Positions 1-14,373 are shown, numbered from the stretch's first letter. The stretch: DNA of 64,000 nt from Ancylostoma caninum (GCA_037903475.1 JBAJFG010000111.1:1674001-1738000), one strand, 5' to 3'. The notes: generated from the letters alone by a model not told the origin. A program made the numbers and translations.

Positions 1-1072
1 CGAGGTTACTGGGTTTTTCTCATATCCAGAGGGGATTTAGAATAATAATTATTCGTTTACGACTGCTTGAAGGCAATTTCACGTAAAATGAATGGACCTG
101 GTTTTGTACGAATTTTTTTTTAACCATAACATAACTATAAACGCTGCAACATCACGAGGGGAAATGGGGCGTTACCATGGCACTGTGATTGGCGCATTCA
201 GTCAATTACGGTAACCTGATAACGACCCATTTTCACTCACGATAATACACACCCTGAACTCCATCAAACCTTCTGATTTTTTGAATAAAATGTACAGTTA
301 GAAATTACAAATTCCACTTTCTTAAGGATTCCTCCGCGCGTATACCCTAATGATTCTCCGGCAAACTATCACCACGCAGATGGGTATGAATACTGAAGCG
401 AAGGTTCTCGTCAACAACCAAGGTATTTCTTCTTCATCCAATTTTTTTCTCATTTCAACTTCTCATGTTCAACTTTTCGAACTTCTCATGTAAGAGTTCC
501 TGCCTCGTGATAGGTACTACATCATTTCGTACTCATAACCTCAAGCAGATGAAAAATCTCCATAGAGTTTATACAAGTTGAGCAATTTTTATCACTGTTA
601 ATGTATGTTCGAAGTACATGAGATGACGAGAATTATTTGTGAATTGGGTGAGTTTACAAATGATACAATGCCTTACAGGATTAGTTACACTAGATTTCTA
701 GACACGTCATTTAAAAATCGTACATGAAATTCATCTGAGAGATGCATCCACCAATCTATGAGAGAAAATAAATAGGAAATTTGGGTCATTGTTATTTCAA
801 TAACATTTGATGCTACATAATGCCTTAATTAATTGAGGTATTTGAGCAACTGAATCTCTTCAGTGTTAAAACATAAAAAGTAAACCTAAAGACCTCCTAG
901 AAATTAAAACGAACGTATACATTCGAATGAAAAGTAACGGCAAGCTTTAAGCAGTTACCATTAAGTTAGATGAAACAGCACTATGATGACCAGTACTCTA
1001 ATATATCGTTTTAGTTAAATCCTCTATCATCCGTTCTTGTTTGGAGTGAACGAATTTTCTATATGAACGTAC
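1..1072. other. Downstream of the carrier gene; no gene seen
   Basis: AT-rich sequence with no open frame showing family similarity or a plausible exon chain. It should contain the 3' untranslated region of the minus-strand carrier, but I could not identify a convincing polyadenylation signal on that strand. Confidence 0.5.
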
Positions 1073-4000
1073 CTAGACATGAGAGGACTTCTGGACTCCT
1101 AGAATCTTTTCTGCCACCCCAATATAGTAAACAGTTTGAGCGATTCCAAACAATGGAGCCATGACCATCATACGACACGCAGCTCCTTTGAATAGTGCGC
1201 GTGGCCCTTCTCTTTGAAGTATTTTCCTGAAAATTACTAGCTACTGAACTATTTTTCTTATTAAAACATGGTTAGCCTCTATGTAATCAGAAAAGGACAC
1301 CTACACAAAAGCGTCCGCGATGTTGTTGTACTTTATTTCGTTCGCTCCTTTGTTAATAGTTTGCATCCTTGTTTTAATCACTGTAAGCGAATATTTCACT
1401 CTATTAAACCATGGACAGAACATTATCAGAATGACATGATCACTTTTTCCCCCTAAATAACATGTATTTGGTGAGCAGTCTATCCAAACTCCTTTAGGCT
1501 GCCCACATGATAAAGTTCTCATTCCATAACTGGAAGGTATAACGGGCACTACTCCATTAGTTTTGCTCCGAGAATTTCAATACCAAAAAAGTTCGCACAA
1601 ATCTTGCCTCTGGTAATTATTTGATACGCTAATCACAAAAATCATAAGCACATTGCATCTCACTACCATTTTTTTTTGAGGATTACGGTAGGACTACCGT
1701 AAGGATTCGAAAGAAAATATCAATCTTATCGAGAAAATGAAAGCGCAGTGCGAGATAACGCTGGCACTACTAATCATCACATCAAAGAACCCTAATGCAT
1801 AAAGCTCTTAGAGATTCTGTGAGGCATCATACCTACGGTATATACCATAACCCAAGAAATAGCGCTATGGTTTGAAAAAAGGTATGATTTTGGTGATCAA
1901 TGCATTAGATAATCATCATATCATAGACAAACTTTAGGCGAAGTCTATGATTTCGTCACTTTTGGAACAACTGCCCAAAATTCGGAAGAAATCGAAATAA
2001 GGAATTCCTAAATAAAACCGCAAAAGAAATGCGGATGAATTGGATTCCTCAACCGTATTCAGTAATTTTTTTACTAGGATATCCTCCACAGCGATCCAAA
2101 AATGTTAACCACAATGCCGAAAAGCCGCCACATTCATTGCTCTTCCAGCTCTAACTCTGACTTCTTTTATGTCACAATAATAGGCTGTATACGTAAGCTT
2201 AAATTCAGAGTAAAAATTTTGAAAAATCTAGGACAAGAAGCAACCTATCAAACTATTTGATCCTACAACATTGAAGCAGTAATATTTACATAACAGTGTG
2301 TGAAATAGGATTGTCTATTAAAAATATAACTACCGTCGAGAGGAGTTACAGCAAATGATGAGGATGCTCCAGCTGTGAGACCAGCAGCGAACGAAGTCCA
2401 AAATACAGCATCACCGCTTCCGTCATTTTTCCGGGGTCCCTGAAAGTGAAAAGTCTCAGGAGCAAAAGCATATTCTAAGCTAAAAGTAGGCCACAAAAAT
2501 CTGCAAAAAATCCATACCAGTGAATCAAGATAGGCAAAAAGAGGGAAATACATCATAGAAAATGTCACATCTCTAGCAAAAGTTGATCCTAAACCCCTGT
2601 AAACAAAGCATCGTCACGGAACTAGGGGAAAAAGCGTTAAGGAAAATGCTCATTACTTATATAATCCAGCGATTCCTCGCTCTTTCAGAAGTTTGGACGT
2701 TAGTTCAAGAGCGGTCATTTTCTTTTGGCCAGGGACTGAAAACGAAAATTATACATAAAGATGAACATAAAATCTGAGAAGGTATAGCAGCCCCACCTGC
2801 AGTTCGTCCTTGATCTTGCATCTGAATTTTCAAAAGTTCCATCGGTGTTGTAACAATGATTTGAAACATTCCAGCCAGCCCTCCTGCGGCCATTCCTCGC
2901 CATGCTGAGAGCGTTCTGGAAACAAATGGTAGTGAAACAAAGCCAATTCTCGAAGAAAACTATGTTACAGCAAGAAAGAGTCTTATAGAAGCCTTTACCC
3001 ACTTTTCACCCGGAACGGCTAGATGATGTCTGAAGAAGTCATTAGCAACCAATTTTATGGCCTTTTCAGGAGTAATGAGGACGATGTTAACAGCAGATCC
3101 AGAATACAACGCACGTACCTGAGCAATGAACGATAACAGATGGAAATTTTAAAGAAAATTTCACTTGTATGGACATAGTGCGCTATTCAACACCAACTTT
3201 TGAGAAGATAGAGACGCCTCCGGATCTCCATGTTTGCTTGGCACAGTCAGCTCTGAAATGTACACAACAGGTTAGCTACACGCCTCATCTTTACCGAGGC
3301 ACAACCCCAACTTACACTACAAGGAAAAAAAAATGTTTTTGATCAGAATCAAACTCCACAACCAATCGCGAGAAGCGTGTAAACGAAGGATGTACCAAGA
3401 TTTGATGCAGAAAATGGGAAAAATCAAAAAAAGTAAGAAAATTTCGACTTATATCAAGTTATCGAACACCTCGTCTATGTTCTTAAGATGTTAGTACAGA
3501 GAGCAGCTTTTGGAATGAAAACTGTTTGATAATTGACAACGGTCAGGACGAGAAATATATCAAAGAATCTAAGGCACTACATCAGGACAGCTCAGGTCTA
3601 AGCCATTCTACCGAGATTTATTGGAACTACCTGCTTAGAGCATTACCGACAGTGTTGTGGTCTTGCGCGTATACAATTGTTCTCAGCAGCTCATGTTTTC
3701 ATTCCTGTTGAAATCCCGAAAATAATTTCTGAGGCGGAACTCCACCACTGAAGTGTTGTACATCCTGATCACTGATGTAATAGTAGCTCACAGTGTTTCT
3801 GTTCCAATGCATATATGCGCACAAAAGGAGGAACATGCAGGGATTCGACTCGAAAGGCAAGAACTAGTGCGAGGAAGACCTTGCCGTAGCTTCCAAAGGG
3901 AATGTTGTGAGCATTCAGTGTGGTTTAAAAAGCCAAAGCTACCATCACACCAACCATGAAGGTCTGCGACACCTTTGCACATGAACGATTTCGGACCTGT

Positions 4001-6581
4001 CACTGCTAAGGTAGCCGCTATACTTCTCGAGGAGTATTGCGCATGCGTCGCCGTCGCCGGCGACGGCGGCCGCCGCGACGCTCCGCCCACAGTCGATGCG
4101 CACTGGCTTCACAGTCGCCAGCGACGACGCAGGCTGCTACAGTTCTAGAGGACTATAGCGGCAGTGTAACCGCGGTTAGCCAACTCAGAATCGATAGGTA
4201 TCCACATCGATGTCGTCCAAGCGACGATGACGTGGCGTACTGTACTTGATGTGGAGTATATCGGCAGCCTAGGAAAACCAAAAGCGGAGGGGACGGGTGG
4301 GTGAATGCAGAGGGAGAGAAAGGTATAAGAACTATACAGAGATCGGTTGCGTTGAAGGCAGCACACACAGGATTTTTCGCTTCTGAAGTAAGCTCGTTGA
4401 TATGAAAATGCTACTGAACGATGAACCTGCTAAAGCAAAATCAACGCCAACGGAAAAGTTCACGCGTCACACTATGATTCCGCAAGATTTTCGCCCCAGC
4501 TGCAAAAATGGGAGCATCACCCGCTCGCTTGCGAAGCAGCCGCAATGGCAAATTTAAGAACATTTGCTACAAGTCAGTAATCTTCAGTCCCCTCCATATC
4601 TCCTATTGCGCATCGACGCGTAAAGTTTTCCGCACAGCCAGCATAAAGTTCGCCCAACGCAGGCTAAGTCTCTGGCTCAAGCGCGGACGGCATTCGTATC
4701 GTGGAAGTCACAAACGTTCAGGTAGCACACATCCAAACGCAGGAAGAATAACATCCAGTTCTCAAGGATTTCTTGAGTGTAAATATACCTATTTCTGTGT
4801 TACCACCGGGTATAACATCTACGTCCTTCAAAATTTGGAAATCTTGCGAAACCTCAACCCCGAAAATTTCTGTGAATGCTTCTTCAAGCAGCTATCCTGC
4901 CCCAGCAGAAGCAAAGTATCGTGGGACTACCAAGGTATTTGCCTTTCATGGGTGACTAGTTATAGTGGGTTGCTTAGACGGATGACTTGCAAGACTCGAC
5001 AAGGTGAGGAAAGCAATATTAGTTAAAGCTTTTCTCCGTAAGATGCATTAGCACTAGTCACATGACATACGCAAGATGCCACGGGTCAGCACCAGTAATA
5101 GTAGAAGTAAAGCAATGCTACATGAGATACATCCCTCACCTCCGTTGCGCTGGGAGCGAGAGGATTGAGCATTGACAGGGAAGGGTGGGTGGAGCTAATG
5201 CTCAATTTCTATCATTATATCGATCATCGTATTAACATCAAGCTGCACAAGGAAATAGTTACAACAACTCTCAGTAAGTTAGCTGGATAGTAGTTGAGTA
5301 AGTTAGCTTTGATTTAACCAGAAGCATTGTTCTCGGCGAAAGCAATAACGCTTCACTTACTAAATCCAGAGCGTGTCGCAGTTTCCTGCCACGCAGCTAC
5401 CGACATCCAGGATAGTCCTAAGAACAGCAACGTTCACGCGAAATGTGGCTGCTATTCAGAGACAAACAAAACTATAAGTTCATGGCTGAACAAAGTACTC
5501 GGCGAGTCAGTAGAAAAGTTCCTTTTCATAAATATTTTCACTTCTATTGCATTGACGGATGAAACGCCACCTAACTTCTATTACTTACTCATTTGATTGA
5601 TTTGACCACTGCTGGTATAGAACTACTGATTTAAAAAAAACTGTTTTTGACGAGCACGCAGTCATGGGATTTGCATCTTTCAATGTCATGCAACGGTTCT
5701 TAGGCTTCTTGAATAGAATTGCATTGTTATTCGAAAATGTCTCTTCGGCTAAACTACGTTTATTCTATCGATTCTTTGCAAGCATCTGATGACTCACAGT
5801 CGCTGAACCTGGAACAATCATTTGTTCCCTCGCTTTTACAGAGACTACGCTTTCAAGTAACAGTGCCATTTCTTTACAAGCCCAATTTATGATCATGCTG
5901 GGACATTGGCACCTTAATTGCAATGTTACTCATTTGTAAATGTCGAAACATCCTCATTTTAAATTGTAAGAAAAAAACTATTCACTTCGAAACGTTCAAA
6001 AAACTATTCTTAGCTAACAGCTATTTTTCATTGAGTATTCATTCACAGTAATTTGATATGCTCTATTAGACACTCTTCCATGTTATGTGATGTCGACTGA
6101 GAACGACGGCGTCTCACAGGTAACCCATGTCAATGATCCCTCCACCATCATTTACTCACCCAAATCGAAGGTAACCATTTGTTACAACGTGCCTAATATA
6201 AGTCCAAACATGAGAACTAAAATTAGAAAGCTTTTCAATGTAGTCTCGATCTTTAATCATTGCTAGTTAATAGATGATAAGTTAAGTACTAAATTGTGCA
6301 ATGCTCCGTGGTAAGCTTACAGGATTCTATTGAGAGTACGTTTAGAGAAGTGGCTTTGCAAAGAAACACTTTGATAGGAATGGAAAGAACTGAAGTCAAG
6401 ATGGAAGAAGCAGTACGCCAAAAAGAAACTGCGGTGAAACACTCACATTCCTTTGTACTGGACTTCTCCATTTGCCAAAATAGGTTGATTTTGAAGTCGA
6501 GTCTTGACGAGGTCAATGGGAAAAACACACGTCACACCTACGATACCGGCCAACCCACCGTTCATTATCTTCGGCACATAC
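1073..6581 (-). CDS. Mitochondrial glutamate carrier, SLC25A18/22 family (5' exon missing)
   Basis: Inner-membrane solute carrier; the SLC25A18/22 subfamily imports glutamate with a proton. Nine exons join in phase on the minus strand: 6581-6447, 3252-3198, 3118-3003, 2915-2797, 2735-2657, 2596-2518, 2439-2334, 1380-1305, 1226-1073 (stop TAG). They give about 305 residues; the family is about 320, so only a short N-terminus is missing. All three signature repeats are visible: [18 protein letters not shown] and TPLDVIKTR. The stretches [20 protein letters not shown] and [20 protein letters not shown] are typical of glutamate rather than other carriers. The start of exon 6581 is uncertain: its acceptor could be TTTAAG (6581) or ACTCAG (6595), and no initiator exon was found upstream. 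The 3.2 kb first visible intron (3253-6446) holds no recognisable gene. Subfamily call is from remembered family patterns. Confidence 0.9.
4030..4150. repeat. GC-rich palindromic island inside the carrier intron
   Basis: A run of CG-rich trinucleotide-like sequence (GCCGTCGCCGGCGACGGCGG and neighbours) stands out from AT-rich surroundings and is partly self-complementary. It resembles the GC-rich cores of the nearby MITEs, but I could not pair terminal inverted repeats around it. Open reading frames across it (Arg-rich on one strand) look like composition artefacts. Confidence 0.4.
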
Positions 6582-6595
6582 CTTAAACACCTACC

Positions 6596-9161
6596 TGAGT
6601 AACAGATAAGGCAACTGATAAGTGGAAAGCAGGGACTCACGAAAACTCCTGCCCTCCCATGCCTATCTGAAAATAATGTTATAGGCGAATTTGATGACAC
6701 TTTCCATTAAGGAAAAAATCTCGCAATACTTGGCAGTACTCATTTAAACAATCACATCACCAATACAAAAGCTTGTAAGCATTTTTACTTTCTACCACTG
6801 GAACAACAATAACATGCAATAAAACCATCATCACTTCTAAACAGTGAAAATCTACTGAGAAGACTAATAGAGATACAATTCACATAGTCTTGGAGAATCC
6901 AACTTCTTGCTCCGTTTATCAATATCACAGTTTTGGGATAACACAGCCATGAGTGGTGTAGTGAAATCGCTGGATGGAGCTCAATGTTATTGGCGAGTGA
7001 AATTGGTAACAAACTCGTCCAGATAGTCAAACATTACATCGACTCTGAAAAAGAGCAGCTGTTGTCACTCAAGTCACAATGAGGATAAACGAATGATAAC
7101 GGATCAAGACAATTCACCTGTAAACCACTCAGTTTAGCACATCTGATTTGATATTTAGAGAGGCAAGTTGCAAGCAAGTTGCACAAGGCCAGAGAAGCCA
7201 AACATGTGATAAGATGACCCGACGATGAACCAAGGAGTGATATCTAAAAGGTCAAGTTCCTAGCAAGAGTATATGCTTCATTTGGAGACTGACGAAATTG
7301 TTAATAAAGATTATGCACGGCACAATTTATCATAACGCAAGATCTTCAAAGACATTTCGCTGTAACTAGCTTCTTCTCTCACAACTTCATTAGATTCCAT
7401 CACCTTTGTTTGTGACATACTACTCATTGACAGCCCCCGTTAATTAGCGAGGAAGCAGAATCGGTGTGCAAAGAATATGTATAGAAGAACTAAATTTGGA
7501 TTATGTTACAAATTCAGAAGTTGTAACCAAGAATATAAAAAAGTTTTGATTTTCGAGAAAATCAACGAATAAACTAACTTATCCGCAACTGTCTCTGCAA
7601 TGCGAGCTGAGATTACCAGTTTCCTATTTCTTCAAAAGAACTCGATGTTGCAGTGGATTTTCCATAAAATAAACGCTATAGTGTGTTCCAGCACCGACGA
7701 TAGTTGGGAAGACAGCAGAGAGGAAAATAACGCGGGAAAGTGCGCAGCAATTGGAGAGGAATGGGAGAAAAACAGGCTATCCTCACGGATACTCAACTAT
7801 TCTCGCGTTTGGAACGGACTATAATCCCCCAATAAAAATGAATGAATGAATGCTTTCCGACAGTGGTTTCCCGAATCTTCTCAATTAATAGAAGTATAAA
7901 GGAAAATAGGGAACGCAAAACCGTGCTTTAATTTTCAAATCCAACAAAGCAATCATGTAGGCAAAAGCTCTATAGATCTACGAATCTAAATCTAAAATCA
8001 TATGAATAACATAATGCAGGTAACTACCTATCCAGACAGCTTTACGCCTCAAGAACTCAACGAGTTTTCGAAGTCTTACCTCAATGCATACATGCAGGAC
8101 CACCCTACAGTCCTTATCGAGGATTATCCGATGCAAAGCCCGTGTTCTGATTGTGCAGCAAGCAGCATAACCGAAGTCTGGAAGATACTCTTTCGAGTGC
8201 TGGTGTAAACAACAACAAACTCTGTTATTAAACCTCCAAAGAACTTGACACTCACCTATGCAATGAGGCAAATACGCTGGCAGCTGCCACCTGCTACCGC
8301 ATCCCCCTAATCATGCTCTCAAAGAAAGACAATATCAACAGCAATACCACTTTATACTTTGAAGGAAACCATACAATAACAGAAAAAAAAACAAACAAGT
8401 AAAAATTTATTTCCCTACCTACAACAGACTTAAGAAATAGACCCGCAATACTGCAAGAAGGCAAAAGAAATAAGCGTGACATCAAAGCTGTAGATCTATC
8501 ACAGAAGAAGGCACACCTATCCAGAAATACATAGCAAGAACATAAGCATAGAAGATTTCTACATACGGTTGCTTCATATCTTTACCCTATATTCGGTAAA
8601 GAAAGAAATATTTCTATGCGAGAATCATTAACGTTCACATCCACCCATAACAAATGATAAGTACTACAGCAACCCTCAGCAAGGAGAAACTTGTTCTCTT
8701 TTCATACAACGCCACATTGAAACACACTGTTGCCATCAAACAACGTGACAACCATCTGTAATGGCTCTCGAAAAAAGGAAACTTCACCAACTTCAAGGTG
8801 ACCAGATTACGGAAGTCTCTTCCATACTGGAGTAATGCACCATGAGGGAAAATCGGACGGTGCCGCCGCTCTAGTATTGATGGTCCCGAACAGGTGGTCC
8901 CGAATGTTAGTGTCAACTTAGTTTTTCTTCACAAATTCCAATAAACAGCATAAAACAGAACAGAAACGGACGATGAATTTACATAGGAAGACGGGCAGAG
9001 ATCTGTATGAGTGCACCAATCCTACTACAGCGGCACCGCCCCATTTCCTACAACATGTCGCACTCTTTGCGAATTGTTACCCTTGCTGAGGTACATAGAT
9101 TTAAAAAAAAATAAATAGAAAATCCCAAGGAATGCACCTAATTCATATTATATACACAGTA
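6596..9161. other. Between carrier and ERGIC2 genes; no gene supported
   Basis: About 2.6 kb separates two minus-strand genes. It should contain the carrier's first exon and promoter and the ERGIC2 3' end, but no initiator exon could be joined in phase with position 6581. The short frames near 8.0-8.5 kb show no recognisable domain. The spacing is much larger than the 100-400 bp usual inside nematode operons, so co-transcription is unlikely. Confidence 0.5.
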
Positions 9162-12100
9162 TTAGCGAACGACTATTCCGCTATTTAGCAGAGCAGTCTT
9201 TTCAACGTGAACAGGCGACGTAGTTGAAACCTTAGCCCAAGGCAATACATTGAGAATCAACTGAATCACGTTGTTAATGATACGACTAGTAGCAAATACA
9301 CCACCAACAACAGCACAAAGTCGAACTAGTAGAGTTATTAGTGATCTGAAAACACTATTTTGAGAGGAATCCATAAAATAACAGACTTTCCGAATGATAA
9401 AAATTAGACTATGTTAGTATTATACGTTAGTATTATAAAAAGATTTACCTGTACGCCTCTCTAATCTCTATAACATTCGCACAAAACTCGTACTCGAACA
9501 GAATTCCGCCATGACTGTGCTCACCCTCGTTCAATTTTTTCTTCTGAAAGAGGGTATTATACCCACAACGGGCCCATTTTCCTTTTAAACATGAACTTAC
9601 CAAAAACGTAACAGAATACTGGTACGCCATTGTAAATCTTCCAAAAATGCCTTGATATATCTTAGTAGGTACAATTTTTATGAAGTAGCGATAAATATCT
9701 TGCCCTGAAGTATCACCATTGTAGACTAGAGGACAATCGAAGTGAAAATAGAGGATCACAATAATCACAATAAACAATTAAACATTATAGTGCGGTCAGA
9801 GCAGCAATAGAAATGGAAAGATACGTGACAGGTCGATGATAAATCATGTTAATTTTCTTCTAAATGCCTACCACTTTCAGAGATCTGTTCAGCACCGGCC
9901 AGAGGCGCAACCAAACCTCTAACTCTGCGTCCAAAATTGAACTTTTCGATGCGATGTGAGATATTTCCAGCTGCAAAACATTGTTTTTCCTCGTGTATTA
10001 ACAGTAAATCGAAAACGACCTGATAAAACTCACATTTCTGGAAGCCTTCGATGTGTGCAAATACTCCTAGACCAAGAGAAGTTCCGATGGATATTGTGAT
10101 TTTCTCTTCTTTTCCTTTGCGAACGGGGAATTTGCCATGAACACGACATGCAGTACCTGTGACAGCCGCGGATGCAATTAATGTTTGCACAGCGAATTCG
10201 GAAACTAGTTTTCAACGGGGAGAACATTTTCGCACAAAACAGTTGAAGAAAATGCACGAGCAATTCATCTGAAGTAGTGGATCTTGACCTTCCTTTAATT
10301 ATTCCAACAAAAGAAGGACAAAGAATAGCCTCGAAGTTCATCATGAAAATCCTTGAAACTAAAAAAAAATGACGGTACAATATGAACTGTTCGGAGGGCT
10401 GCGCGAGTCACTAATCACAACTAGTGTTCACGCACCGAACAAATAAAAACGATTTTTCGGAGATTATACTCTTAGCGAAAAGGAATGTTGCCTAATCCAA
10501 AGAACAAATGCAATTTCCAGTGAATGCCGCGGTTGCGTAAAAAATTCGTAACCTGGTTTTTTATTTACCACTTATTATTACTTACGACTTACTTGTTTAT
10601 TAATTATTTACGCAATTGCGTAAATAATTCGCAGCATCGTTCTATTTATAGCTACGGGATGAAGCATGAATAATGTTTCTTCAATAGAATGGTTAACGTA
10701 GAAGGCCTGGCCTCTAGCAATCTCCAAAATTTAACAACAACTCATGGTATAAGACTTTCGCTGTTTTTTTTCTGTAAATTTTTTTGTTCTTCGTGCAAGA
10801 AATGGGTCCTAATATGAGGTTCCTCTTTGAAAGAGGATGATGAGTCTGAGAGAGTGGCCGAAGTCGCAACAGAATCAAGCATAATAATAGTTCTATAGAT
10901 TGACGATGATGTGCCAGGTATCACTATCATTAGGAACGCGAAAACTTGTTGGTTGACCTTCATGAATTATTAGGTTGTAACATAAGTTTCCGCTGTTTTG
11001 AAATTTTCGAAGAAAAAGTTTTATAAAAAATCAAATAAGAATATATATATATATATATCAGTCGAGGTATGTACCACAACAGTCGGTGGTCTTTTGCCGT
11101 TTTTACAGCAAGAGCTCGGCTCCGCTGCTCCAGAAATCCGTGGACTGCGAGGCATAGAACTGAGTCAAGCAGTGCTAGAGGTCAATGACTTTGGCAAATC
11201 GGTTCTCGCTCAGTAGACGTTTTTGTGATCTGATAATGGCGCATGATTTGAGCTAGATTTGTGCTTCATAATGCGTGATTAAGAATTTCTCTGCGAACTC
11301 TTCGCCTTTCCAGAAAGTTCGATCAACAAAATTAAGGCGCCCTCAGCGGTATGGCAGAGTGGAATGATCTCCAGAGAGCGCTTGGAACTCATCCCAAAAT
11401 TCCACGATTAGTGTCCGCAAACGGTTGATGTTTGTAGCCACAGTGGAAGAAATCCCACTTCAATTCGCTTCAACTCCAGAGAGAAAAACGGCATAATCAA
11501 AATTTTGGGTCACCAATTTTGGTGTAGGTGCCTGATACCGCTCAACAATAAAATGGGTAGGGAAAGTACCAGGGAGAATAAGAATGGCCTCGAGATTACT
11601 CCATCCAAATTAGCTTAGTCTCATTCAACGTTATGGTAAAAATATTATTTGTGAAAGTGCAGTTACCAAATTTGCATTCTTGAAGGGTTAAAAAGACGCA
11701 AAAATCGTTCTCACATTCCAGAATGTTCGCGGAATCATGCGCTTCGAAACAGTATCTAGACATAAGCATAAGGAATCTAATCGATACTCATTTATTAGAA
11801 GCCTTCGAAAATGCCTATGCAAAAACAGCGGAAACTTATGTTACAACGTAATATTAACTGAGACAAAAATGGGAATTTTCCGAGAGAAGAACCGATTCCG
11901 GACGTTTGACCTTTGTGATCAAATTAGCGGACGTCACAGCGACGGCGTCGGAAAAAGTCAATGATGCAACCAATAAAGGAACTGACGACAGCAATTTCGT
12001 GGAAAAAAACTGCCGATGATCGCAGCAATTTAGCGATGAGCATGCATAAGACGCTATTTGTAGATAGACCAAAATTTCAATAAATACTACGTCGAGAAGA

Positions 12101-14371
12101 TAACAGGAAAAAACAACAGATGTAGGTGGTATGCACGTGTGAGGTCTAACCAGTGTTTACACGAAGAGGCACACCTTCGCGATATGCAAAACAGACAATA
12201 GCTGTCGTCCGGCAACCTCTACAAAAACACAATACCGCCTAAGTCCTTGGAAACCAGTATTTCATTATCTCATACATTTCGTATGTACTGCGATAGAAGA
12301 TAAAAAGCAACACAAACGACGAAAAAGATAATAAGACGGATTTAAAAAAACAACAAAATACAGAGAAAGTGAACATACCTTCATCTACCCCATTAGATGC
12401 GACTATTTGAAACATTCCCATTCCATTTCCAATCATGAAGATCTGCAACATAGTGATAGACCTGATTAATATAACCTTTTAGGCAAAATAACAAGGAAAA
12501 CCCACCAGCTGACCATTGCCGGGACCATCCGAATCTTTCTGATTTCTACGCTGCTCAGTAAGTGCTGCAGCTTCATCCTTCTGCTTCTTATTGGCGAGCT
12601 CTTCCAGATTATCTTCGACATCTGAGTCGACGTATTGTAGCTGGAATTCATCAATGAGAGATGCGTGGCAAAGTGGCAACCACGCTGATCGGGTTAAGAT
12701 AAGGCTTGTCGCGGGTAAAGTGAATGCTTTCACGATAAGACTGAAAGAATTCGGAAACATAAAACAGTGTAAACTTGAGAACAGTCGTTTTTGAAGCCTT
12801 GAAAAAAGAGGCCTTTAAAAGTAAGACGAATCAACCTCTTCCAGCCCTCTTAGACCACCATGGTTGATGGCAGCGTGAGCATGGCGTAGAACGGTCCAGT
12901 ACATCTGCTCCTCCTCGGTGAACTCGAATCTGCAAGATATGCCAACGTGTAAAGGAGAAAATTTCATCTACAAGCGATTATTTAGACCTTAGGATGACAG
13001 AGTTCATTTATTGTTCTATAATCCTGCACCTGGAATGGTTCTTATTTGTCGCCTATTCGAGATAACACCAGAACATACAAGTAGTCTAATTATAGTGGGT
13101 CATACCTATACAATGAATCTTTGAATAAAGAAAAAGAGCAGCCTCTTCCTTGGTACATATGGCTTCGTCCGTAATGAAAATAGCAAAAACTCTTTGAACT
13201 AAGAGCTGAATTCAACATTCTAACATGATGCGGAAGAACTTGTATATAGATGGTTTCAAGAAATACGGGACTAAAATGACCACACGACTAAAGAGAGCGA
13301 GTTTTCCAGCCAAAAACTGGGCATACTTTATGCAAGACAACCGTCTCAGTCATGACAAATAATAGCAAAGATAGCAAGATTGTTCACATTTCGCTCAGAA
13401 AGCTCCTTTCCTCCAGTTGGACAGGTATCTCAAAAACGTTTCTCAGAACATTCGCTAATTCCACCACAACTGTATTGTATGTATGTCATCTCATTGAGGA
13501 TCTAAGAACTTCTCAAAGTTGTCAGTAGTGGATACAAGCCAGGTACAAATATCAAACAATCCTTCAGGTAATTAGACGCACTTCCCTCCTTTGGTGAAAC
13601 TCTTTTGATGCGAATTTCGCAATTAGTTTGAAAACTAGGGCCAATTTCACCTCATTTCGACCTATCCCGAGAATAGTAGCCTACCTAGCCAACAGCTTTC
13701 CACTCATCAAGCCTTGGTGATAACTTTCAAACTCTACTGCGCTTTCCATTTTTGGTCTCAATACGCTATTTGATGGCATATCATCACGGTGTATGAACAA
13801 ATACATCTCAGAGATTAAAAAAAAGCTTTAGAGAAACTGCACCTAGTGGGATCCTTCTGGATACTCTGTTGCAGTGGAGCGAATATACCCCCACTTTCAT
13901 CCATGCTGCTCATAACCGCAAGATTATTGCAAGGAGTTGCCACAACAAGGTCAATATCAAGATTTGGCAAGCTGAAAAATGAGGTGATGCAAACTATCAA
14001 AGTGAAAATGGAGAATTTTACACCAATGTCTAGTGAGAATGATTTAAAAAAAATACAACCCACTCGTCTATGGCGGTATCTACATCGAAGCGGTAATCGT
14101 ATTCCTTCCTACCCGAAAAATAGTGCACGACTTCGCCAAAAACAAGACAGAATATGACAGAGAAACAAATGATGGAAACTGAAATTAAACGCTTTGGAGA
14201 TAACATTTGTATAGTAGATTGTGAGAAAAGGTAAAACAACTCACTTAAACCTGATGACAGTTTCTTCTCCTCCTTCACATTGTCAACGACTTTTTCAAAT
14301 ATATCAAGATCCTCAACTAGTCGTTTCACTCCAGTCCGCCTTTGGCGCAATCCATCGGTTTCGAGGCTCAT
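9162..14371 (-). CDS. ERGIC2/Erv41-like ER-Golgi cargo receptor subunit
   Basis: Erv41/ERGIC2 proteins cycle between ER and Golgi with Erv46/ERGIC3 and retrieve cargo. Eleven exons join in phase: 14371-14245, 14178-14064, 13971-13843, 12929-12836, 12640-12506, 12442-12379, 10156-10034, 9970-9872, 9725-9601, 9543-9449, 9345-9162, giving 429 residues (human ERGIC2 is 377). N-terminal cytosolic RQRRTGVKRLVEDLDIFEKV leads into transmembrane segment 1 (about residues 41-62). Then come the lumenal domain with ACRVHGKFPVRKGKEEKITI, NISHRIEKFNFGRRVRGLV and HSHGGILFEYEFCANV, transmembrane segment 2 around LLVRLCAVVGGVFATSRIIN (about 370-400), and a cytosolic tail. The Cys-rich insert of ERGIC3 is absent, hence ERGIC2. 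The start is fixed by an acceptor 2 bp upstream of the ATG. A 2.2 kb intron (10157-12378) contains a transposon. Confidence 0.93.
10970..11851. mobile_element. Non-autonomous mariner-like element, 882 bp
   Basis: Terminal inverted repeats of about 31 bp match almost perfectly. The left end starts TTAGGTTGTAACATAAGTTT and the right end, read in reverse complement, starts TTACGTTGTAACATAAGTTT; both continue CCGCTGTTTT. TA dinucleotides flank both ends (10968-10969, 11852-11853), the expected mariner target duplication. No intact transposase frame lies inside; a TA microsatellite occurs at about 11040-11060. It lies in an ERGIC2 intron and does not touch an exon. A shorter element with related ends is at 39928-40149. 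Confidence 0.8.
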
Positions 14372-14373
14372 TA

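Noticed and set aside
4037..4249. Arg-rich open frame
   Set aside because: It follows a GC-rich palindromic island within an intron of the carrier gene; no exon structure or family similarity.
9162..14371. ERGIC3 (Erv46) identity
   Set aside because: The Cys-rich lumenal insert typical of ERGIC3 is absent, and the N-terminal lumenal sequence aligns better with ERGIC2.
1073..14371. Operon of the carrier and ERGIC2 genes
   Set aside because: The 2.6 kb gap is too large for a typical nematode operon, and ERGIC2 has its own acceptor at the start.
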